A DNA stretch of 5,195 bases from Armatimonadota bacterium (GTDB lineage: Bacteria; Armatimonadota; SYMT01). Made by a program: the position numbers and the translations under genes. This document shows positions 1 to 5,195 of the stretch, piece by piece. The stretch spans positions 1 through 5,195 of the forward strand of contig JAJFMS010000338.1 in assembly GCA_020696885.1 (NCBI GenBank), in the 5' to 3' direction. The notes beneath the pieces are model-generated. The model was not told the origin of the DNA, made no database searches, and saw only the letters and a program-made list of their open reading frames with translations. The number at the start of each line of letters is the position of its first letter. The stretch's first letter is position 1.

Positions 1-1634
1 AGCGGCTCTTTCAGGTCGTGGGAGGCGATGTACGCAAACCAGTCCAGCTCGCTATTGCTGCGGACCAGCTTCTCGTTCACCACCTCGAGCTGCGCCTTCG
101 CCTCGGCTTCCGCCTGGTGGTAGAGGATATCCTGGAGCGCGTTCCGGAGCGCTTCCGCGGTCTGGACTTCCGCCTCGTGCCAGGGCGCCGAGGTCAGCCG
201 CACGGTCTGCTTCCAGAGCTCGAACGAGCGCCGGGGGTGCAGCCGCAGCCCGCCGTCCTCTACCGTGGCGGCCTTGTGCGGATCGCCCGCCCAGTTCACG
301 GTGCGGACGACTTCCGGTCGCAGCCACACCACGCGGCTGCCGGTGGTTAGAGTTACGGAGAGCAGCCCGCTGCCCACGTCGCGGAACCGCTCGGCTTCGG
401 GATAGGCGGCGGGGAGCGAGTCCGTGGCGTAGGTCTCGCGCCCTTTCTCCTGTTCCAGCCATGCCAGCAGTCGCCGCACCGCCTCCTCGTCCGGAACCTC
501 GCCGTAGGTGACCACCTGTCCATCCAGGTACAGCACCGCGCCGCCAGCGTCCAGCAGGGCGGGCAGGTCGGGACCCGGCACTCCCAGGCCTTCCTCCAGT
601 CGCTTCGCACCCGCCACGTGGCCGAGCACCTCCCCAAGCCGTCTGGAGAGCTCCAGCCGCCGCTGGTACTCTGCGTGCTCTTCTTTCAGCGACAACTGGA
701 GCGACAGCGTCTGCCCCAGGAACTCACACGCGATGCGCACCACGTACGGAATGTGCCGCGCCGTGCGGTGATGGCAGGCGATGAGGCCCCAGAGCTGCCC
801 CTGCCGCATCAGGGAGATCGACATGGAGGCTCCCACCTCCATGTTCTTCAGGTACTGGATGTGCACCGGCGAGACGCTGCGAAGCACCGAAAACGTGAGG
901 TCGGTGGGCGCGCCGGTGAGGGGGTTCAGCTCCGGTAGGAGGGGCGCGGGCGTGTCCGCCACGTCGGTGATCAGGCGCAGGCGATTCACCGTATAGAGGC
1001 GCCGCGCCTGTTCCGGGATGTCGGACGCGGGGTAGTGCAGCCCCAGCCAGGTCTCCAGGTCGTCCGGCTTCGCTTCGGCGATGACGGTGCCGTTCCAGTT
1101 GGCGTCGAACGCGTACACCATCACGCGGTCCAGCCCGGTGATCCGCCGGACCTCCTCCGCGGCCACCTCACACAGCTCGCCGATCGACGCGGCGCTCTGG
1201 AGCCGGGAGACGGAGCCGCGCACCAGGTGGTAGAAGCCCTGAAACGACGGCCCGCGGTCGGCGGACGGCTCCAGCTCCAGGATCAGCAGGCCGCCGCTCC
1301 GGTGCAGGATCGCATCGAACGTCCGCGCGGCGGCGCCGCTGCCCACCGTCAGCGTCAGCGGGTTGACGTCCGACAGGTCCGCACGGGTGAGGTGCGCGCA
1401 CAGCAGCTCCAGTTGGTCCGGGCTGAGCAGCTCCCCCAGCATGGTGCCCAGGAGGCGCTCCGCGGGCTGCCCGAGGAACGGCTCCGTGTTGGCTGAGAGC
1501 TGCCGGATGCGCAGCGAGGGCTCTTCCAGCGCCAGAAGGACGCCGTGACTCTGGATCCGACCGGGAATATGGATCGGCTCCCGGGCGCACTCCCGAGTCG
1601 CTACCCGCTCCGCCGTCACGGACTGCTCGCTCAT
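1..1634 (-). CDS. bphP: Bacteriophytochrome sensor histidine kinase, C-terminus cut by window edge
   Basis: Red/far-red photoreceptor kinase; 544 full codons are visible, read from 1634 down to base 3. Order is PAS (about 16-120), GAF (about 140-310), PHY (about 320-500), then the dimerisation/phosphoacceptor helix. Cys16, in CAREPIHIPGRIQSHG, is the biliverdin attachment site typical of bacterial phytochromes. The GAF domain has PASDIP at 202-207 and GLIACHH at 283-289, matching the chromophore-pocket Asp and His. The PHY tongue has WAGDP (448-452) and PRRSF (467-471). HDLKEP starting at His539 is a classical HisKA H-box, so this is a phosphotransferring kinase and not an HWE type. I checked the frame at five separate points and found no frameshift. 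The ATG overlaps the bphO stop (ATGA), with GAGG six bases upstream as a plausible ribosome site. The ATP-binding domain, roughly 200 residues, lies off-window. The response regulator is not visible. Confidence 0.96.
   Translation of the reverse strand, partial: MSEQSVTAERVATRECAREPIHIPGRIQSHGVLLALEEPSLRIRQLSANTEPFLGQPAERLLGTMLGELLSPDQLELLCAHLTRADLSDVNPLTLTVGSGAAARTFDAILHRSGGLLILELEPSADRGPSFQGFYHLVRGSVSRLQSAASIGELCEVAAEEVRRITGLDRVMVYAFDANWNGTVIAEAKPDDLETWLGLHYPASDIPEQARRLYTVNRLRLITDVADTPAPLLPELNPLTGAPTDLTFSVLRSVSPVHIQYLKNMEVGASMSISLMRQGQLWGLIACHHRTARHIPYVVRIACEFLGQTLSLQLSLKEEHAEYQRRLELSRRLGEVLGHVAGAKRLEEGLGVPGPDLPALLDAGGAVLYLDGQVVTYGEVPDEEAVRRLLAWLEQEKGRETYATDSLPAAYPEAERFRDVGSGLLSVTLTTGSRVVWLRPEVVRTVNWAGDPHKAATVEDGGLRLHPRRSFELWKQTVRLTSAPWHEAEVQTAEALRNALQDILYHQAEAEAKAQLEVVNEKLVRSNSELDWFAYIASHDLKEP
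1631..1634 (-). other. ATGA stop/start overlap joining bphO and bphP
   Basis: On the minus strand the bases at 1634-1631 read ATGA: ATG starts bphP and TGA ends bphO. A GAGG at 1644-1641 and a GGAGG at 1652-1648, both inside the end of bphO, could serve as ribosome sites. This arrangement normally means one mRNA with termination-reinitiation coupling, tying apoprotein synthesis to chromophore synthesis. Confidence 0.9.
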
Positions 1635-2218
1635 CCTCGACCTCGCGCCTCCGCTAACCACCGCTCCAGGGTCGCAAACGTTTCCTGGGCTGCTCGGACC
1701 GCACTCCGCGCTTCGTCCGCGCCCTCCACGTGCCGCCGCGCGAACTCCCCGAACGCCCGCCAGCGCCGCCCGACCTCTTCCCCGTAGGCCAGGAAGAACG
1801 CGCAGCCATAGGACCGATCCAGTCCCAGCAGCGGCGCCGCATGGCGAGCCACCAGCTGCCCGCCCAGCGTGGCCCCTTCCAGCACGTAGAGGCATCCCAG
1901 CACCGCAGGGAGCCCGCCCAGCGCCGGCAGCTCCGTACACCGGGGCAGCGCCCGAACCTCGGGTTCGCCCAGACCCAGCGCCAGCAGGTCTCTCTCCAGC
2001 AGCCCCGCCTTCCGCCGCTCGTCAAAATCGAACCCCAGCGCCCGCCAGGGAACAGCGCCACCCAGGTTGGCCTCCAGGGGACTGTAATAACCGAGAAACC
2101 CGCCCAGCAAAACCTGATATTCACCCCGGCCGAGGTCCGGACGCAGCACGTTCAGGCGCCTCTCCAGCGCGTCATGCTGCGGACGCGTGGCTTCGCGGAG
2201 TTGGAGGAGAAGATCCAT
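1631..2218 (-). CDS. bphO: Biliverdin-producing heme oxygenase, phytochrome-associated
   Basis: Soluble 195-residue heme oxygenase that opens heme to biliverdin IXalpha, CO and iron, supplying the chromophore for the phytochrome encoded next. RPQHDALE places the proximal heme ligand at His15, and YVLEGATLGGQ (111-121) is the Gly-rich distal-helix signature of the family. The length is typical of bacterial BphO/HemO proteins. The start is well fixed: an in-frame TGA lies at 2224-2222, one codon before ATG 2218, so no longer form exists, and the N-terminus matches where family members begin. The stop TGA (1633-1631) shares four bases with the bphP start, implying a translationally coupled operon. 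Oddly, no Shine-Dalgarno sequence precedes the ATG. Instead an octanucleotide array ends two bases upstream, so translation may be leaderless, SD-independent or weak. Confidence 0.95.
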   Translation of the reverse strand: MDLLLQLREATRPQHDALERRLNVLRPDLGRGEYQVLLGGFLGYYSPLEANLGGAVPWRALGFDFDERRKAGLLERDLLALGLGEPEVRALPRCTELPALGGLPAVLGCLYVLEGATLGGQLVARHAAPLLGLDRSYGCAFFLAYGEEVGRRWRAFGEFARRHVEGADEARSAVRAAQETFATLERWLAEARGRG

Positions 2219-2220
2219 GG

Positions 2221-2276
2221 TTCAGGTGTTCAGGTGTTCAGGTGTTCAGGTGTTCAGGTGTTCAGGTGTTCAGGTG
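2221..2276. repeat. Octanucleotide tandem array, seven perfect copies of TTCAGGTG
   Basis: Seven exact head-to-tail copies of TTCAGGTG (CACCTGAA on the bphO-sense strand), plus a partial TT at 2277-2278. There are no spacers, so this is a simple-sequence tract and not CRISPR. It ends two bases before the bphO ATG and occupies the position where a Shine-Dalgarno sequence would sit. Eight is not a multiple of three, so copy-number changes would shift any frame read through it. Because it lies outside the coding sequence, changes would instead alter leader length or promoter spacing. Perfect copies suggest recent expansion or active slippage. Confidence 0.97.
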
Positions 2277-2306
2277 TTGGGAGATTGGCTCGTTTACGGA
2301 AGAACC

Positions 2307-2346
2307 GTCATGGCGAGGGAGCGTGTTTTGCTCCCGTGGCCATCCC
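2307..2346. repeat. REP-like imperfect palindrome
   Basis: An inner stem pairs GGGAGC (2317-2322) with GCTCCC (2330-2335) across a seven-base loop. An outer stem pairs ATGGC (2310-2314) with GCCAT (2339-2343). The left end GTCATGGCGAGGGAGC resembles the widespread GTCATTGCGAG class of short extragenic palindromes, and the right end GTGGCCATCC resembles the matching GTGGCAATCC end. Similarity is by eye; copy number elsewhere in the genome is unknown. It is not an intrinsic terminator: the T run is in the loop and no T tract follows. Confidence 0.55.
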
Positions 2347-2488
2347 GAGCGCCACGGATCCTGCCAGGTGTCGAAGCAACATCCGTTCGTACCTCGAAGC
2401 TCGTCACTCGCACTTCCTGAGGGATTCTACTACGCCTTTCGGCTCCTTCTCGCTCATACCCAAAGCAGCACCTAAATCGACCGCTTGT

Positions 2489-2494
2489 AGGAGA
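2489..2494 (+). promoter_or_regulatory. Shine-Dalgarno site of the acetyltransferase gene
   Basis: AGGAGA lies six bases before ATG 2501, a standard spacing. It decides the start, because the reading frame stays open for hundreds of bases upstream through the repeat array and antisense to bphO. Confidence 0.75.
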
Positions 2495-2500
2495 AGCGCA

Positions 2501-3004
2501 ATGGAGAGGGAGGCGGGCGCGGAGTTGGGGGGCGGGGTCCGGATCGCTTACCTGGCTGACCATCCGGAGCTGTTGCCGGTGCTGCTGGACTGGTTCCGGG
2601 CGGAATGGCCGGACTATTACGGCAGCCGCACAGTGGAGGACGTGTTGGACGAGCTACGCGCTGGCATGCACCGGGACTGCCTGCCGCTGCGCCTGGTCGC
2701 GTTCGCCGGAGCGGAGCCGGCGGGTACGGTCATCCTCCGCGAGCACCCGCTCGACGCGCGACCGAACCTCCGCCCCGGGCTGGGCGGCCTCTACGTGGCG
2801 CCCGGCTGGCGGCGCCAGGGTATCGGCGCCACGCTCGTATCCTCCTGTATGGGGACAGCGCACGCCCTGGGCCATACGGAGCTATTCGCCGCCACCGGTA
2901 CTGCCCGCGCTTTGCTGGAGCGGTTGGGCTGGGAACGCACGGAGGAGTTGGTAGCTCACGGACAGGAGGTGACGCTCTACCGGCGAGGTCTTGGAGGGAA
3001 GTAG
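2501..3004 (+). CDS. GNAT-family N-acetyltransferase
   Basis: A 167-residue cytosolic acyl-CoA-dependent N-acetyltransferase; the substrate cannot be told from sequence. The core strand-helix motif A is clear: GLYVAPGWRRQGIGATLV (96-113), with RRQGIGA (104-110) as the R/Q-x-x-G-x-G/A pyrophosphate-binding loop of acetyl-CoA. The preceding strand LRLVAFAGAEPAGTVIL (63-79) and the late FAATGTARALLERLGWERT segment (129-147) match the usual GNAT fold order. The N-terminal helix, DHPELLPVLLDWFRAEWPDYYG (20-41, shown here as its span only), resembles GNATs of the small-molecule type. Length is normal for the family. The start follows a good ribosome site. It is divergent from bphO and convergent with the large surface-protein gene, so nothing ties it functionally to either neighbour. 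Confidence 0.9.
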   Translation: MEREAGAELGGGVRIAYLADHPELLPVLLDWFRAEWPDYYGSRTVEDVLDELRAGMHRDCLPLRLVAFAGAEPAGTVILREHPLDARPNLRPGLGGLYVAPGWRRQGIGATLVSSCMGTAHALGHTELFAATGTARALLERLGWERTEELVAHGQEVTLYRRGLGGK

Positions 3005-3194
3005 AGGACTGAGGAGATGGGGGAACGAGTGGTGAGCTCGGTGCTTCCGGGGGCTTGGCAGTGGAGCGCGAGAATACGACGCTCGGCGCCTCCCCACGCC
3101 ATCGCCCGATTGGCTGGCGGGGCCTGCTGGTTTCGACGGTGCGCGATGGACTGGACGTCCGAGATGAGAAACGCGGGTCGGTTGGAAAGCGGAC

Positions 3195-3224
3195 GCTACG
3201 TCGGCGGCACGCCGCCGACGTAGC
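3195..3224. repeat. 30-bp near-perfect palindrome with 14-bp arms
   Basis: The arm GCTACGTCGGCGGC (3195-3208) is perfectly complementary to GCCGCCGACGTAGC (3211-3224), with only AC between them. After one mismatch two more pairs are possible (3192-3193 with 3226-3227). It lies between convergent genes, where bidirectional terminators sit, but no T run follows on either strand. It could be a factor-dependent or hairpin-only terminator, a REP-type dispersed palindrome or a protein-binding site. Confidence 0.9.
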
Positions 3225-3274
3225 ATCGATCACCTCACTGCAGCTCGCACCCGGTGCACAAACTAGCAGAACTT

Positions 3275-3325
3275 GTTGCCTACGAGTGCACCATTCAGCA
3301 GATCCTGATTCCGCACTCGTTCAAC
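3275..3325 (-). terminator. Tiered hairpin directly after the large gene's stop codon
   Basis: In the mRNA of the large gene, starting at the base after the TAA, GTTG (3325-3322) can pair with CAAC (3278-3275). An 8-bp stem ACGAGTGC (3320-3313) pairs with GCACTCGT (3289-3282), and an inner 4-bp TCAG/CTGA stem lies within 3308-3295. The three tiers are separated by small internal loops. It may end or stabilise the transcript. There is no T tract, so calling it an intrinsic terminator is uncertain. Confidence 0.4.
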
Positions 3326-5195
3326 TTACTCGATCTCGACGTAGGGGGGAAGGAACCGCGCGGACCAGTTGGACCAGGTCGGCAACTCGCTCGTAGCCAG
3401 GCCCTGTGGATTTGTGGGTAGCGTCGGGCTAGTCCCGGTCGTTAACTTCCAATTGCCGTTCATTCGGCTTGCCCGAACAGCGTAGGCCCACTCGAGCTTT
3501 CCGATTGGCACCCAGATGGTACGCATCCCGTAGACTGCCGATGGCTTGAACATCGCCCAACTCTTGAAGCCCGCGTTGATCTGGAGGTGCATGACTTCTG
3601 ACCTCCCGCTGATCGTGGTGCCCGGGCTGTTGTCGAGGAAGCATCGCCCATCCTGCACAGGTTTGTCGAGCGGATTCAACGGAGCCCTGGTGTTCAGTAC
3701 CCAGCTACCACCTGAGTCATAGCTGACGATATTGGCACCATCCCTTCGTTTCTGTCCCCGCATCCAGAAATTGACCGTCTCGAAGTAGTTCAGAACGCCA
3801 TTGCAGCCCTCAGGCGCCACGCGCGTGTCGATGACGATCCCGGTAGGGCCTGAATAGGGGTTTCCCACACCGATCCAGCGGCGCGCCGCGTTGCTGTTGT
3901 CGGCCTGGACCGGTTCCATCCGCGCGTCCATCGAGAGCACTTGCGGGGCCTTTACCAGCATGCTTCCACTGGCAGTCTTGGACCTTTGCCCTACCGTCGC
4001 AGTAAGTTGGATCGGCTTCGATCCACCCTGCAACCAGAAGAACACCACGTCTTTGAGGTTCAGGTCACTCTCTGGCAAAAGAGTGATCGTGGGTTTCTCG
4101 ACGCCTAATTCGTAGTTCTTCAGAAGATGCGACCTGGAGGCGATAGTCCACGTCCAGGTTACCGGCATACTCGCCGGCGGTGTGGGCACCACCTGGCCTG
4201 ATAACTTGACCTCCCTGCCAACAACGGTAACTGTCTCACGGCCGGCGAAGTCGGCGTTACCATTCGCTGCGTCCACCATTTTGAGTAACATGATGGTGAA
4301 CGACCGTCTCGCACTTTGATTGGATGTTTGTTGAATACCGGCTGGACCAAAACCATCGGTTGTGACGATCTCGGCGGCGACTTCCTCGGCGTCCCAGTAG
4401 TTCGACGCTGTTGACCGCGCGGTAGCGTTTGCCGTGGCGATGCCGCTGCCATTCGTCAACACCTCCGGGGTGGTAAATCGCAGCGCCTGATCAGCACTGG
4501 TGCTGAACCGCACGCGAACGTTCGCCTCAGGTATGCCGTTTTTCTTGACGGTCGCTGTTACCTGCAGCGAGTCACCAGTCCAGACCGGGCTTGGCAAGTT
4601 CACCGTAATGTTACGGATGCTCCCTATGATCTCGACAGTATACGTTTGCGAGTCCGATTTCTGGGGATTAGAACTATCAGAGACACTGACCGTAAAGTTA
4701 TAGGTCCCAGCTAGCGTCGGTCTCCCGCTCAGCCGGGTGTAGTTCGCGGTTGATGCTTGCAGACTTAATCCTGGAGGCACATTTCCGGTTGCCGACCAGT
4801 TGTAGGGCCCAACGCCTCCTGCGGCTTCGATGGCGTGGGAATAGTCCTGGCTCACCGCTCCGTTAGACAGCCACTCGGTCTCTATCGCCAGGCTTCCATC
4901 CGATACGTAAATCGTGAAGGTTTCTGTGTCCACCTGGGTAGGCGAGGAACTGTCGTATACAGAGACCGTGAACGTGTACGTGCCTGCGAGTGTAGGATAA
5001 CCGGTAATAGTCGCCTGGCCGCCATCTGATGTGAAGTTGAGTCCGGGCGGAAAGTTACCGGACTTCGACCAAGCATATGCGGGGAGACCACCGTACCCAC
5101 TGATGTAGTCGTAATACTGTTGACCGACTCGACCTAGAGCCAACGGCTTCGTCTCGATGCTCAAAGGAGGCGCGTCGACATTGATCGAGAATTCC
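3326..5195 (-). CDS. Large Ig-repeat probable surface protein, N-terminus off the window
   Basis: The last 622 residues of a long protein; the frame is open to the right edge and ends at TAA 3328-3326. In visible numbering, residues 1-10 (EFSINVDAPP) look like the end of one repeat. Two 91-residue repeats follow, at 11-101 and 102-192, each with GG..(P)Y.WS, GN.PPGL, PTLAGTY.FTVSV and DSS.P: the putative-Ig He_PIG pattern of bacterial surface proteins. Residues about 195-275 resemble a bacterial Ig-like (Big) domain, with KNGIPEANVRVRFS and a later NGSGIATANAT strand. Residues 300-415 look beta-rich. The C-terminal part, about 430-622, is rich in Trp and Tyr and holds the only two cysteines (464 and 518), a possible disulfide. 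No transmembrane anchor, LPxTG or obvious sorting tail is seen at the end (LPPYVEIE). The role is unknown; adhesion or cell-surface binding is only an inference. Composition is less GC-rich than the phytochrome genes. Confidence 0.85.
   Translation of the reverse strand, partial: EFSINVDAPPLSIETKPLALGRVGQQYYDYISGYGGLPAYAWSKSGNFPPGLNFTSDGGQATITGYPTLAGTYTFTVSVYDSSSPTQVDTETFTIYVSDGSLAIETEWLSNGAVSQDYSHAIEAAGGVGPYNWSATGNVPPGLSLQASTANYTRLSGRPTLAGTYNFTVSVSDSSNPQKSDSQTYTVEIIGSIRNITVNLPSPVWTGDSLQVTATVKKNGIPEANVRVRFSTSADQALRFTTPEVLTNGSGIATANATARSTASNYWDAEEVAAEIVTTDGFGPAGIQQTSNQSARRSFTIMLLKMVDAANGNADFAGRETVTVVGREVKLSGQVVPTPPASMPVTWTWTIASRSHLLKNYELGVEKPTITLLPESDLNLKDVVFFWLQGGSKPIQLTATVGQRSKTASGSMLVKAPQVLSMDARMEPVQADNSNAARRWIGVGNPYSGPTGIVIDTRVAPEGCNGVLNYFETVNFWMRGQKRRDGANIVSYDSGGSWVLNTRAPLNPLDKPVQDGRCFLDNSPGTTISGRSEVMHLQINAGFKSWAMFKPSAVYGMRTIWVPIGKLEWAYAVRASRMNGNWKLTTGTSPTLPTNPQGLATSELPTWSNWSARFLPPYVEIE

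Larger units (their letters stand above)
2219..2500. promoter_or_regulatory. Divergent spacer between bphO and the acetyltransferase gene
   Basis: This 282-base spacer must hold the promoters for both divergent genes, but I could not identify a convincing -35/-10 pair on either strand. From the bphO side it contains the octanucleotide array (2221-2276), a REP-like palindrome (about 2307-2346) and a stretch around 2411-2456 with GGGATTCTAC and CCTTTCGGCTCC. That stretch resembles fragments of interspersed repeats seen in many bacterial genomes. No coding signal was found: open frames crossing it are repeat-driven and match no family I recognise. Confidence 0.55.
3005..3325. other. Convergent spacer without genes
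   Basis: A 321-base gap between the converging acetyltransferase and large surface-protein genes. Short open frames on both strands show no recognisable family, no ribosome site of note and no composition unlike noncoding sequence. Its content is two structured elements: a 30-bp palindrome (3195-3224) and a tiered hairpin adjoining the large gene's stop (3275-3325). I see nothing in 3005-3194 beyond weak short inverted repeats. Neither element has a downstream T tract. Confidence 0.7.

Noticed and set aside
1035..1590. Open frames on either strand inside bphP.
   Set aside because: They are out-of-frame or antisense readings of GC-rich DNA whose true frame gives unbroken PAS-GAF motifs.
2221..2276. 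CRISPR array.
   Set aside because: The 8-bp units are directly adjacent with no spacers, and no cas genes are present.
1730..3004. A 424-codon plus-strand open frame running antisense to bphO, through the repeat array, into the acetyltransferase.
   Set aside because: The upstream part is the complement of a clear heme oxygenase and the repeat translates as monotonous VQVFRCSG-like peptide. The acetyltransferase has its own SD and a start at 2501.
3064..3084. Hairpin GAGCG/CGCTC after the acetyltransferase gene.
   Set aside because: Only five pairs around an 11-base loop and no T tract, which is expected by chance in GC-rich sequence.
3275..3325. Integron attC site after the large gene's stop.
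   Set aside because: The arms end in GTTG (5') and CAAC (3'), the reverse of the AAC...GTT polarity of attC cores, and RYYYAAC/GTTRRRY are not matched.
3017..3396. Small plus-strand open frames at 3017-3223 and 3055-3396.
   Set aside because: They run through the palindrome or antisense into the large gene, have no recognisable domain and lack supporting ribosome sites.
5162..5164. TTG at 5164 as the start of the large surface protein.
   Set aside because: The frame is open to the edge and the upstream residues EFSINVDAPP continue the Ig-repeat pattern, so the codon is an internal leucine.

Overview
This is a GC-rich bacterial window carrying four protein-coding genes, two of them cut by the window edges. 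The left two-thirds holds a red/far-red light-sensing unit on the minus strand: a biliverdin-producing heme oxygenase (bphO, 1631-2218) followed by a bacteriophytochrome histidine kinase (bphP, 1-1634, C-terminus off the left edge). The two overlap by four bases (ATGA). The oxygenase makes the chromophore and the next gene encodes the apoprotein that binds it, so the pair is functionally self-contained. Any response regulator would lie beyond the left edge.

A divergent spacer (2219-2500) separates bphO from a plus-strand GNAT-family acetyltransferase (2501-3004). The spacer is unusual. Seven perfect copies of an 8-bp unit end two bases from the bphO start codon, and a REP-like imperfect palindrome follows.

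A convergent spacer (3005-3325) separates the acetyltransferase from a long minus-strand gene (3326 to beyond 5195). It holds a 30-bp palindrome with 14-bp perfect arms and a separate tiered hairpin just after the long gene's stop codon. The long gene encodes the C-terminal 622 residues of a probable exported protein, with tandem putative-Ig (He_PIG-like) repeats, further Ig-like segments and a C-terminal region of no named function. Its base composition is clearly less GC-rich than the phytochrome operon (27 of 60 G+C at 4621-4680 against 42 of 60 at 1261-1320, hand counts), which fits a different history or different codon selection.

The organism cannot be fixed from this window. High GC, a bphO-bphP pair and large Ig-repeat surface proteins fit free-living soil or desert bacteria such as Gemmatimonadota, Acidobacteriota or Deinococcota, but this is only a guess. 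No tRNA, rRNA, CRISPR array, transposase or phage gene was seen. The phytochrome system is a known type. The least explained parts are the octanucleotide array at the bphO start, the two structured elements in the convergent spacer, and the C-terminal region of the large surface protein.
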